From: an uncultured Tenacibaculum sp.
Lineage (GTDB): Bacteria; Bacteroidota; Bacteroidia; Flavobacteriales; Flavobacteriaceae
DNA length: 64,000 nucleotides
Direction of reading: 5' to 3'
Assembly (NCBI RefSeq): GCF_947498805.1
Contig: NZ_CANMLT010000009.1
Location: forward strand, 62,001 to 126,000
The translations under genes were made by a program, and so were the position numbers. Under the pieces are notes generated by a model. It was not told the DNA's origin and did no database searches. It saw nothing but the letters and a program-made list of their open reading frames with translations. The first letter of the stretch is position 1. Each line of letters begins with the position of its first letter. Shown here piece by piece: positions 7,915 through 16,805 of this stretch.

Positions 7915-8078
7915 CTAAATTTAAATATGGGATTTAATTCTATCAAAAAAGGAATAGTTTTAACTCGTATGAATACATCTTCTTGTTTCCTTTAAAAAAA
8001 ACATGAAACATAGCACTATTACCATAATTTGTTTCATTGTTACTATTCAACTTCAACAAGTTTGTTACTTGTAAAAGT

Positions 8079-8113
8079 AAAAGACTTGAAATTGATTACC
8101 TTTCAAGTCTTTT
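8079..8113 (-). terminator. Terminator of the adhesin operon
   Basis: Perfect 13-bp inverted repeat AAAAGACTTGAAA / TTTCAAGTCTTTT with a 9-nt loop, 10 nt past the stop of the 58-aa gene. It is placed to end the 2128-aa + 58-aa transcript before the response regulator. I see nothing else identifiable in 7915-8078. Confidence 0.75.
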
Positions 8114-8122
8114 AAGTTCATT

Positions 8123-8299
8123 TTAATCAAACGAGTCTCCAGGGTTTTCTGGGCTCTGCGCTTGCGCTTTTTGAGGGTTTAAAATCATATAGGTTCCTAT
8201 TGCTGTTAAAGCAGCATACTTACTATAATTCCCTATTTTTTTTAATGCCTCTTTTCTTGAGATATCTTTATTTTCTCCTTTTTTATTATTTGTGTTCAT
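8123..8299 (-). CDS. 58-aa small exported or membrane protein, adhesin companion
   Basis: Short gene found by translating the gap downstream of the giant adhesin. A polar N-terminus contains ISRKEALKKIG, then a hydrophobic segment KYAALTAIGTYMIL, an AQA-type signal cleavage site (NPQKAQAQ) and a short acidic tail SPENPGDSFD. The start is ATG at 8299, 12 nt after the adhesin stop, with no terminator between; a strong terminator follows the stop. It therefore looks like a genuine second cistron. The layout (RKEALKKIG, hydrophobic stretch, QAQ) would fit a small exported peptide. Its function is unknown; a role with the type IX adhesin is inferred from position only. Confidence 0.7.
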   Translation of the reverse strand: MNTNNKKGENKDISRKEALKKIGNYSKYAALTAIGTYMILNPQKAQAQSPENPGDSFD

Positions 8300-8311
8300 C
8301 GTCCTGATTCT

Positions 8312-11300
8312 TTACTCTATAATTACCTTTCTACTTAAACCTCCCTCTCTTTCTGTTTCCAATTTAACTACGTAAACACCAGTACTTACTTCTGGAAGAT
8401 TTAAATCATTAATTCCTGTAGATCTAAAAGTCTTTCTAAAAACTTCTTTCCCTAATAAATCAAATATTCTTACGGTAGCTTCTTGTCCTTGTTCTTTAGT
8501 TAAAACTCTCAATGAGTTATTCGATACAAACATTGCTAGTTCGTTATTTACTTCTTCCATAGTATCTATAACTTCTTTTGTACTCATATGTAAGTAAAAA
8601 CGATCTACTGTGTTTTTAGAAACTAATACCTTATAAGATTCTTTAGATACATTTGTAAACCTGTTGGTTAATTTATCTTCAATAAATACATTCATCCCAG
8701 CAGGTAAACCTGTAGCATTTGATTTAAAAATTAACTCTTTATCTTCTGATAATGATACTCCTAACGGAATTACCATCTCTTCATGTTTTGAATTCGGTAA
8801 ACACTGTAAAGTGAAATTATTATCATTATTATTAGATACCAATTTAGTAAATAGGTTAAAGGCTTTTGATTGCGCTGAGAAAACTCTTGCGTCATACCCT
8901 GGATCTAAATCGATACTTGTGTTATTTAAAAATTTAACTTCAGTAGTACTTGTTCTATCTGCATTTGTCATTTCAATTTTTATAGAAGGAATTATTGTTG
9001 TTCCTCCTCTTGAAAAAACATTTCCTGTTTGATGACTTTGCATCGCTTCAGTAAATTGTACCGTTCCTCCGCCATTTTTTGCTGTCACAAAAAATCCTTG
9101 ACCTGGTGCTAGGTATTTAGCTGGAGTTGCCTGATTTATTACATCATAAGAGTTTGTACCTGCATTCCAAACATACATTGCTACTGCAGTTGGGTCTAGT
9201 TCAGAAGCATTTTGAGTTAAAAAGTTGTTTGTAGCATTTGCGTTAACATTAAAATGTAAACTTGATGTATATGGATTAGAAACTAAGTTTAACTTATTTC
9301 CTGTTGCACTTCCATCGGTAATTACCATTGAAACATTTGTTGTGTTCAAACTTCCCGTAAAAGCAAATGTACCTGCGCTTGCTCTTTTTACTGAATATCC
9401 TTTTGCCTTTGTAAATGTACCAGCTGAATTAATATCATTAGCCCCCGCTGGAGTTGTATAATATACATAGCGAGATGATGCTAATGAGTTATTATAAGTA
9501 GCAACACTATATTTAATACCATTTGTACTCGTTACTAAATCATTTTTAAACGCAACTATATTTTGTCCATCAACTGGCGCTCCAAGTAAATGCCAATCTC
9601 CTGATACATATCTGTTATAAGACACAAGTCCTGAACCTGAATGCGTTCCTTTTAAAATTAAAGAACCATTTGTTGTTGCATTTGAATTAATTGTAAACGT
9701 TCCGTTTTGAACAAGATTACCTTCAATTGTCAATGCTTGACCATTATCTACTACAACACTTGACCCTGTATGAACCTCTAAATCTTTTACTGAAGCAGAA
9801 GTTATATCTACAATTGGTTGATTCGCGGCATTGGCAACTACAGCATCGAATGAAGATGATGGTACACCATTGGTCCAGTTATTTGCTTCACTCCAGTTCG
9901 TGTTACTTGCTCCTGTCCAAGTTGTATATTGAGATGTTACATCATATTCATACGCACCTCTATCAACAGTTGTATTTAAAATACGAGCATTTCCAAACAA
10001 ATCCTTAGTATTCCCTGCTAATATCTTAGTATTGTCACCACTATCTCTAGAAGGTGAAACTGTTTTTAAGTTAAAATCAGAACTACTCATAAATAGAGGA
10101 TCAGTATTTAAGGTATTCGTTTGATTTCCTGCAACTACATTTGCAAAACTATTAACATCTGTACTATTGAATACTGTTACTGTTCCTAAATTAGCATGAG
10201 TTCCTTTTCCTACCGAGTTTACATTTCCTGATAAAAAACTTCTTGTATTATTCCAAAAAATACAATTTGAAACCTCAGCTGTTAGCGTTCCATTGTTTTG
10301 TGTTAATCCTAATACGGCATTATCTCCCACAAATTTGTCTGTTCTATCTGCATAACTTAAGCTATTTACATAGGTATTGTTTACAAACTTGGCGCTAATA
10401 TTAGTTCCTGTATTAGATGCTGTCAACCATCCTCCAGTAAGACCATGAGCTCTTAAACCAGGTGTAGTATTGTTAAAGTTTGTTGATTTGTTAGCTTTAA
10501 ACAATGAATTTTTAACTTCAATATCAAATTGAGAATTTGCTGCTGGTGATGAGAAAAATGCTGCTCCATATACAGAATAGTTATCTTCAAAAACACAACG
10601 ATTTATCTTAAAATTACCTCTAGTTACCGTATTATTATACCCTAGATAAATTCCTGCTGAATGACGTGCTATATTATTTTTAAAAATACAGTTTTCTACA
10701 GTTAATGTTTCTACATCGTCTGATTTTAAAATAGCTCCTGAATTGTAGTTTGATGGATCACGGTGCGCCGCAGCACCACTTATAGTAAACCCGTTAATAA
10801 CTACATCTTTTTTAGTTACTCTAATGATATGACGCGTATTATCTGCAGTAGTTCCATTATAAATATTTGTTGATGCAGCATCATTTCCAGACAAATCTCC
10901 AGCGAAAATAGTGGCATTATCTGTATGTATTTTAGCATCATCTCTATCAACTAAATTTGCTTCTGTTCCTGTAAATCCACCGTGTACTTCCAATCCTTCA
11001 ATATCTAAAATGATACTCACATTTGCATTCGAAGCATGTGCTTTATACGCTCCTTTAGCAAACCAAATTTCCTCAAGCATTGGAGTATTTCTTGCTATAG
11101 ATAGTGCAAACTGTATATCTGTAAATGCATTTGACCATGATAAACCATCGTTAGAACCAGATGAAGTTTCTGTAATGTATAACCTTGTTGCATTAGCATA
11201 AGGGTTTACACCAACTGTATTTTCATAACATCCCATATCTATTGTTCCACCAACAACACGAGTATTTCCAAATAAATCTTTCGTTAAACTTCCATTTAAC

Positions 11301-14300
11301 TTTGCATTATCTCCCGAGTTTAAAGCATATGAATAATTTGGTAATGTAAAATCTGGATTTAATAATGGATCATTGTTTGTTGCATTCGTTTTATTTCCTG
11401 CTGGTACAATAGAGAAATTCCCTTGCCCAATACTATTAAAAATCGTTACAGTACCTAGGTTCGTAACTGTTGCCTTACCTATTGCAGGAGCTACGACACT
11501 ACTATTTCTTGTATTTCCCCAGAAAATACAGTTAGCTACTTCTACTGTTGCTGTTCCATTAGTTCTAGATACTCCTATTACAGGATAATCACCACCTGCT
11601 GAACCTAATGTTTCGTTATTTACATATGTATTATTTACTAAAGTAGCATTTACTTCTGAACCTGAATAATGACCTCTAATCCAACCTCCGGCGGTACCAT
11701 ATGACTTTAATGTTCCATTTCTATCTTTGGTTTTATTATCCTTAAACAAAGTATTGGTTATAGTTAAATCATACTTTGAATTTGCTGAAGGCAATGCATA
11801 AAAAACAGTAGAATGCCTTGCTAAGTTATTTTCAAAAACACAACGATTAAAAGTAAAATTACCTCTGTTAGCTGTATCGTTATAATCAAGGTTTATAACT
11901 GCAGACCAATCAGCAATATTGTTTATGAATATACAGTTTGTTACTGTTAATGTTTTAACCGCTTCTGCCTTGAAAATAGCAACTCCTTTTTTATCATCAT
12001 TATTTGTGGCAGCTTCATTAAAACTACCATTTGAAATTGTTAATCCATCAAAAGTAGTATTGTCCTCAGATACATTTACAATGTGAATTGAATTGTCTGA
12101 TCTTGTACTGTTTGAAAATGTAATATTAGCATCGTCATTCCCTAATAAATCTCCACTTAAAACAACTTTGTTATTTGTATGTATTTTTGTCACATCTCTA
12201 GCTGAAAGCGTAGCTTCATTTCCTGCAAAACCACCATAAAGGGTCAAGTTAGGTACGTCAATATCAAAACTTTTATTTCTATTTGAAGCATCTGGCTTAT
12301 ACGTTCCTTTTGCTATCCAAATTTGTGTCAAGTTTGTATTTAATTTTGCTATATCAATAGCATCATTAATATCTTTAAAAGCATTTGTCCAAGAAGTACC
12401 ATCATTTACTCCTGTAGCATTCACATCAACAAATAAATTTGTTAATGTACTATATGGACTAACTCCTGAAGTATTTTCAAAACACCCTTTATCAACTGTT
12501 CCTTCTACTAATCTTGCGTTACCTGCCAAATCAGTAACAATTGTATTAGATAAATACGTATTGTTTCCTGTATTCATAGCTAGCGAGGTATTTTTTAAAG
12601 TATAGTCACCATTAGCCTCATCAGTAAATTTAGGATCAATATTTATCATTGTATCTGCCGTATTAACAGCATTACCTGAAAAAGCTTTTGCTTTTCCATA
12701 TAGTGGTAGGTTTCCTCCAGAAGCATTCAAGTTATTCCAAAAAATAGAATTATAAACATTAAAAAAAGCTTGTCCTGCATTTCCGTTTGGCCTCAATGCT
12801 GCGATAATTCCCTTTGTAACTCCTGTTTCTGTACCAGTATCTACATTATTTACAAAAGTGTTATTATAAAACTTCGCATGTAATCTACCTGAATTATTAA
12901 CATATAAAGCAACCATTCCTGTTACTCCTTTTCTAGTAGCTTCATCTGCTATTTTATTATTTGCAAATAAAGTATTGTGTATATTTAAATATCCGTTTTG
13001 ACTAAACGTTTTTCCGAAATACACATATAACGTAGTGTAATATGTACTTAAATTATTCTCAAACTTAGAATTAATAATATCTAATCTATCATTGGTTCTA
13101 TTGAATGGAGCTTTTATTCCTGCTGATGAGTTTCTAGCAACATTATTTCTTACCGTTAAGTTTCGTAAGGTTAATCTTTCCGCTTCAACGTGCTTATTAA
13201 TTGCTGCAGCATCTGTAGTAGTATCTGCTCCTTCAATCGTAAACCCATCAATAATTACATCATCCGCCGCCGTTCCTAAAGTAACAATGTTGTTACTATT
13301 ATCGGATCTAGTAGCATTCGCAAAAGTTATGTTTGCATCATCATTTCCTAACAAATCTCCAGATAAAATTGTAGGGTTTGCTCTAAAGTTTCTTTGAGCT
13401 AAACTTGTTTCAGTTCCAATAAACCCACCAAATAATACTGTATTTGCCTTGCTTATTGTAAACTTTACTGTTTGATCTGAAGCATGTGGCTTATAAACTC
13501 CTGCTTTTACCCAAATTTCTCCTCCGGTAAATGCATCTAATGCTGCCTGTAAGGTAGTATACCCATTAGCCCAAGAACTTCCATCATTAGCTCCAGTTGC
13601 TGATGGATTTACATAAACTATTTGACTTAATGTTGTTATTTGATTTGCTCCAGACCAATTCGAAACTACGTTTGCCGCCGTACAATGTTCTCTTATGTAA
13701 ATATTATACATTGTATTTGGTTGCAAACCTAATGCATGCTTCGCTGTATTAATGTTTGAGTTAATTGTTGCAGATGAAAATGGTTGACCATCTTCTACAA
13801 AAGCGATATCATATGTTTTTCCTCCTGCTGGCAATATTACTTCTGTAGAAGTAGCAGTTGTGTTGATTAAAGAAAAACTTGATGACAATGGTGCATAACA
13901 AAATCCATTGTTACCTCCTAAAGCTGCAGCTTCAGTTGAATTTAGAACTGAAGTATAAATATGAATATCATCAATAATATCTTGATATTGATTGGCAGCG
14001 GCCAATGTACCATTCCCATTATTTGCAACAATAAAATTGGTATTTTGATTTACTGGATTATTTATTCCAAAAGAGTTAGCATGTGCCTTATTAAAACTTT
14101 CTACTACCCCATCAACATAAATTTTCACATCTTGACGTAATTGATAAATAGGATTTGCTGAATGAATCACTCTTGGATATTCTCTATCTAAAGAAATTAC
14201 AATATGATGCCAGTTGTTATCAGAGATATTTTTCGTACTTGAAAAGTCAAAAAACTTAGGCTCAATTATTCCTCCTGGAGCTCTTGCTTGTGCATGACGA

Positions 14301-14698
14301 CCTGTAATTCCTATTTTACCGTCTTTCAAATACACATACATTCCATATTCTTGACCAGTAAAACCTGCTCCTGTCTTAAAACTTTTGTTTAATAAGGTCC
14401 TACTGTTACTGTCATTAGTTCCTGTTTTTACCCAAAAACTTAAGGTTAAATCAGAAAAACTAAAATTTGGTGCTGTTAAATAATCTCCCCCAAGATTCAA
14501 TGCATTGTTTGCGTTAGAAAAACGATCAATAACATTTGTTAAACTAGCCCCCGCTTGTGTAAAGTTATTTCCGTTTACAGCATCGGTTAAGTTACCGTTT
14601 GTAAACTCATAAAAAGCCTCTAAATTTGCTGTAGGTACTTGTGCTTTTGCAATAGCACCTAGCATTATGAGGCTACATAGTAGTATTTTTTTGAACAT
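8312..14698 (-). CDS. Giant type IX-secreted adhesin: LamG, FN3-like, three beta-helix modules, sorting tail
   Basis: 2128 aa. Signal peptide 1-20 (ends AKAQ). A laminin-G/concanavalin-like domain at about 20-265 (YEFTNGNLTDAVNG, LTLSFWVKTG, NWHHIVISLDR) is followed by an FN3-like segment to about 355. Three homologous ~400-aa modules begin near 361, 754 and 1172. Each starts with a pattern like ATGxNDGxSWxNAF, contains GNDDANITF and many NNT/NNIA turns typical of right-handed beta-helices, and ends in DLFGNxRxxxxTxDxGxYE. From ~1590 there is a TWTGASNTNWSEANNW repeat region. The last ~65 residues (VRIFDLLGKEV ... GVYVVKLE ... KVIIE) are a type A type IX sorting domain. Cell-surface location is inferred; a binding or polysaccharide-related role is plausible. 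No catalytic residues identified. Confidence 0.85.
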   Translation of the reverse strand: MFKKILLCSLIMLGAIAKAQVPTANLEAFYEFTNGNLTDAVNGNNFTQAGASLTNVIDRFSNANNALNLGGDYLTAPNFSFSDLTLSFWVKTGTNDSNSRTLLNKSFKTGAGFTGQEYGMYVYLKDGKIGITGRHAQARAPGGIIEPKFFDFSSTKNISDNNWHHIVISLDREYPRVIHSANPIYQLRQDVKIYVDGVVESFNKAHANSFGINNPVNQNTNFIVANNGNGTLAAANQYQDIIDDIHIYTSVLNSTEAAALGGNNGFCYAPLSSSFSLINTTATSTEVILPAGGKTYDIAFVEDGQPFSSATINSNINTAKHALGLQPNTMYNIYIREHCTAANVVSNWSGANQITTLSQIVYVNPSATGANDGSSWANGYTTLQAALDAFTGGEIWVKAGVYKPHASDQTVKFTISKANTVLFGGFIGTETSLAQRNFRANPTILSGDLLGNDDANITFANATRSDNSNNIVTLGTAADDVIIDGFTIEGADTTTDAAAINKHVEAERLTLRNLTVRNNVARNSSAGIKAPFNRTNDRLDIINSKFENNLSTYYTTLYVYFGKTFSQNGYLNIHNTLFANNKIADEATRKGVTGMVALYVNNSGRLHAKFYNNTFVNNVDTGTETGVTKGIIAALRPNGNAGQAFFNVYNSIFWNNLNASGGNLPLYGKAKAFSGNAVNTADTMINIDPKFTDEANGDYTLKNTSLAMNTGNNTYLSNTIVTDLAGNARLVEGTVDKGCFENTSGVSPYSTLTNLFVDVNATGVNDGTSWTNAFKDINDAIDIAKLNTNLTQIWIAKGTYKPDASNRNKSFDIDVPNLTLYGGFAGNEATLSARDVTKIHTNNKVVLSGDLLGNDDANITFSNSTRSDNSIHIVNVSEDNTTFDGLTISNGSFNEAATNNDDKKGVAIFKAEAVKTLTVTNCIFINNIADWSAVINLDYNDTANRGNFTFNRCVFENNLARHSTVFYALPSANSKYDLTITNTLFKDNKTKDRNGTLKSYGTAGGWIRGHYSGSEVNATLVNNTYVNNETLGSAGGDYPVIGVSRTNGTATVEVANCIFWGNTRNSSVVAPAIGKATVTNLGTVTIFNSIGQGNFSIVPAGNKTNATNNDPLLNPDFTLPNYSYALNSGDNAKLNGSLTKDLFGNTRVVGGTIDMGCYENTVGVNPYANATRLYITETSSGSNDGLSWSNAFTDIQFALSIARNTPMLEEIWFAKGAYKAHASNANVSIILDIEGLEVHGGFTGTEANLVDRDDAKIHTDNATIFAGDLSGNDAASTNIYNGTTADNTRHIIRVTKKDVVINGFTISGAAAHRDPSNYNSGAILKSDDVETLTVENCIFKNNIARHSAGIYLGYNNTVTRGNFKINRCVFEDNYSVYGAAFFSSPAANSQFDIEVKNSLFKANKSTNFNNTTPGLRAHGLTGGWLTASNTGTNISAKFVNNTYVNSLSYADRTDKFVGDNAVLGLTQNNGTLTAEVSNCIFWNNTRSFLSGNVNSVGKGTHANLGTVTVFNSTDVNSFANVVAGNQTNTLNTDPLFMSSSDFNLKTVSPSRDSGDNTKILAGNTKDLFGNARILNTTVDRGAYEYDVTSQYTTWTGASNTNWSEANNWTNGVPSSSFDAVVANAANQPIVDITSASVKDLEVHTGSSVVVDNGQALTIEGNLVQNGTFTINSNATTNGSLILKGTHSGSGLVSYNRYVSGDWHLLGAPVDGQNIVAFKNDLVTSTNGIKYSVATYNNSLASSRYVYYTTPAGANDINSAGTFTKAKGYSVKRASAGTFAFTGSLNTTNVSMVITDGSATGNKLNLVSNPYTSSLHFNVNANATNNFLTQNASELDPTAVAMYVWNAGTNSYDVINQATPAKYLAPGQGFFVTAKNGGGTVQFTEAMQSHQTGNVFSRGGTTIIPSIKIEMTNADRTSTTEVKFLNNTSIDLDPGYDARVFSAQSKAFNLFTKLVSNNNDNNFTLQCLPNSKHEEMVIPLGVSLSEDKELIFKSNATGLPAGMNVFIEDKLTNRFTNVSKESYKVLVSKNTVDRFYLHMSTKEVIDTMEEVNNELAMFVSNNSLRVLTKEQGQEATVRIFDLLGKEVFRKTFRSTGINDLNLPEVSTGVYVVKLETEREGGLSRKVIIE

Positions 14699-14766
14699 TC
14701 TTTTTTGTAATTAATTATTAATTAGCCACAAAAAAAAATAATCGAGTATATTACAATATCAAATTG

Positions 14767-14795
14767 TTTCCGAATGAACGAATTAAGCTTCCCTT
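14767..14795 (-). promoter_or_regulatory. Candidate LytTR site C (paired repeats, 21-bp period)
   Basis: TTTCCGAA at 14767-14774 and a degenerate CTTCCCTT at 14788-14795, 21 bp apart. It lies 69 nt upstream of the giant adhesin start, in the 113-nt gap after the response regulator stop. The proximal element shares the extended sequence TTTCCGAATGAAC with site D. Confidence 0.55.
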
Positions 14796-14811
14796 TACAA
14801 AAAAGTAGTTC

Positions 14812-15555
14812 TTATATGAAGTATACAGCTTCAAAACTTTCTTTGTAACTCTTACTTACTGGTACCTTATAATTAGTATCAAGAGTTACTTCTTTTTCTT
14901 TTTTTGAATATATTTCAATTCTATTTAGGTTTATAATCCAAGATCTATGAATTCTAAAAAAGTCTTTTTCTTTACATAGCAAATTTTCATAATGACTTAG
15001 TTTTTTGGCTATAATATATTTTTTACCATCTCTGGTGTACAAATTAGAATACATTCTGTCTGCTTCAATACACAAAACATCATTGATGTCTAAAATGGCA
15101 TAATCACTTTTATATGGAATAGCAATCTTTTTTATTTCTTTTTTATTAGCCTTAAGTACCTCAATTTTTGACTGATCAAAACTGGCCACTTTAATTGCTT
15201 TCTTTACTTTTTTCACAGCTTCTTGTAACCGTTCTATATCCACTGGTTTTAACAAATAATCTAAAGCAGCAACTTCAAAAGCTCTAATGGCATATTTATC
15301 ATAAGCTGTTACAAAAACAACCTGAAAATCAATCGTAGAAAATTCCTCTAATAATTGAAATCCATTTTTTTGTGGCATTTCAATATCTAAAAAAACTAGT
15401 TCTGGTTTATGCTTCTTTATTTCCTTTGTAGCTTCATCTACGTTGGAAGTTTCCGAAACTACTTCTACTTCCTTGCAAAACTCATTTAGCAAAAAACGTA
15501 AATTCTCTCTAGCATTTGCTTCATCATCTACAACTATGGCTTTTATCTTACTCAT
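14812..15555 (-). CDS. LytTR-family response regulator (copy 2)
   Basis: 247 aa, same architecture as the 7171-7914 copy: a receiver with D10/D11, D57 (LVFLDIEMP), FVTAYD and LLKPVD, then a LytTR domain. Differences from copy 1 cluster in the linker (about 118-135) and the last residues. Its start overlaps the end of HK1 by 8 nt (15548-15555), so it is the last gene of an HK3-HK2-HK1-RR transcript and is the cognate partner of these kinases by position. The following gap contains candidate site C upstream of the adhesin, its presumed target. Two such similar regulators flanking the adhesin indicate a fairly recent duplication or gene conversion. Confidence 0.92.
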   Translation of the reverse strand: MSKIKAIVVDDEANARENLRFLLNEFCKEVEVVSETSNVDEATKEIKKHKPELVFLDIEMPQKNGFQLLEEFSTIDFQVVFVTAYDKYAIRAFEVAALDYLLKPVDIERLQEAVKKVKKAIKVASFDQSKIEVLKANKKEIKKIAIPYKSDYAILDINDVLCIEADRMYSNLYTRDGKKYIIAKKLSHYENLLCKEKDFFRIHRSWIINLNRIEIYSKKEKEVTLDTNYKVPVSKSYKESFEAVYFI

Positions 15556-16801
15556 CTGAATTTATATAAGGTATTTTAATAATTACTTTAGTTCCTTCTT
15601 TTACTTGTTCATAATGAAACCCTATATCTGTTTTATAATAATCCTTTAGCAAAGACAATCTATCTTTTATTGCGTTGGTTGAAAAAGAATTATTCTGGTT
15701 TCTATTTTTTAAGTTTATTTCTTTTGACGCTTTTACACCTATTCCATTGTCTTCTATAACACACTTAAAAACTTCATCTATATCAAAAGTAATTTTAACC
15801 ATTTTTACTCCATTTAACTTATGAAGTAATCCATGTTTTATTGAATTTTCTACAAAAGGCTGGATAATCATAGACGGCACCTTGATATCGTTTATTCTTT
15901 CCATTCCCTGTATAGAGTATTCAAAATCTTTTCTAAACCTAAGTTTTTCTAATTCTAAATACTTTTCCAATAAAGATAATTCCTCTTCAAATGAGACGAA
16001 ACTCTTTTCACTCATATTTAAATTCTCTCGTATTAATGAAGAAAATTTAGTTAGATAATTGTATGCTTCATGTTTCCCTCCTTTTAAAACTAAATTTTGA
16101 ATAGAATTCATAGCATTAAACATAAAGTGCGGATTCATTTGAGCCTTTAATGACTTTAGTTGAAAATGTGCTAATTCTGCCTGTTTTCGTTGCTCTAACT
16201 CTTCATAAGCCTTTTCTAAAGCTTCTTTTTGCTCAAGTACCAATTCATTTATTCTAAAAAGCTCTTCCTCATTTCTCTGATTCTCTATTTTAAAATATCT
16301 TATGGCCAAAAATATTCCTAAGAAAAAAATTGCTGTATGAAAGTATCCAAAATCACCTTCCTCATAAACTTTAAAGAAATAGTTGGGAACAAAAAATAGA
16401 ACTAAACACAACAATAAAGATGTATAGTGATGTATATTTTTATCAAAGAAGAACAGTGAGGCTATTGGTAAAATTAAATAATAATATTCAGAGTAATTTC
16501 CCTTTATTAAAAAGTTACAATGGTAAAATAATATACACGCAAAAGCAATAAAAAAGACCACCCTAGCTATAAAATATTCCCTTTTATACTGTAAAAATAT
16601 AATTACTACAAAGACTAACATTTCAACTAAAAATGCTAATCCAATTGAAAACGATAATGCATTCAATAAAAGTCGTAAGATTATAAAAAACAACAAATCA
16701 ACGATACAAAACACACATGTAAAGTTTAAAACTCTAATGCGTTTTATTTCTTTTGTAGGTAAATTTTTGACAATTCCAATATTTATAATCTTTCTTATCA
16801 T
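15548..16801 (-). CDS. LytS/YpdA-type sensor histidine kinase (HK1)
   Basis: 417 aa. The N-terminal ~170 residues form about six membrane helices with little extracytoplasmic sequence. A coiled-coil signalling helix follows (about 172-210, NEEELFRINELVLEQKEALEKAYEELEQ), then a His_kinase domain (PF06580-type) with phospho-acceptor H225 (QMNPHFMFNAM), the N-box PFVENSIKHGLLHK and a G-box (EDNGIGV). These kinases autophosphorylate and pass phosphate to LytTR regulators. It overlaps the response regulator by 8 nt and follows HK2 by 4 nt. The catalytic domain is nearly identical to HK2 and HK3, while the membrane domain has diverged strongly, so signal input probably differs. Confidence 0.92.
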   Translation of the reverse strand: MIRKIINIGIVKNLPTKEIKRIRVLNFTCVFCIVDLLFFIILRLLLNALSFSIGLAFLVEMLVFVVIIFLQYKREYFIARVVFFIAFACILFYHCNFLIKGNYSEYYYLILPIASLFFFDKNIHHYTSLLLCLVLFFVPNYFFKVYEEGDFGYFHTAIFFLGIFLAIRYFKIENQRNEEELFRINELVLEQKEALEKAYEELEQRKQAELAHFQLKSLKAQMNPHFMFNAMNSIQNLVLKGGKHEAYNYLTKFSSLIRENLNMSEKSFVSFEEELSLLEKYLELEKLRFRKDFEYSIQGMERINDIKVPSMIIQPFVENSIKHGLLHKLNGVKMVKITFDIDEVFKCVIEDNGIGVKASKEINLKNRNQNNSFSTNAIKDRLSLLKDYYKTDIGFHYEQVKEGTKVIIKIPYINSDE

Positions 16802-16805
16802 TTCT

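Noticed and set aside
7915..8078. A LytTR repeat pair upstream of response regulator copy 1
   Set aside because: One TTTCC element is seen near 7986, but there is no partner 21 bp away on either side.
8312..14698. Repeated blocks in the adhesin considered as CRISPR or tandem DNA repeats
   Set aside because: The repeats are ~400-residue protein modules conserved at amino-acid level, without short identical repeats and spacers.
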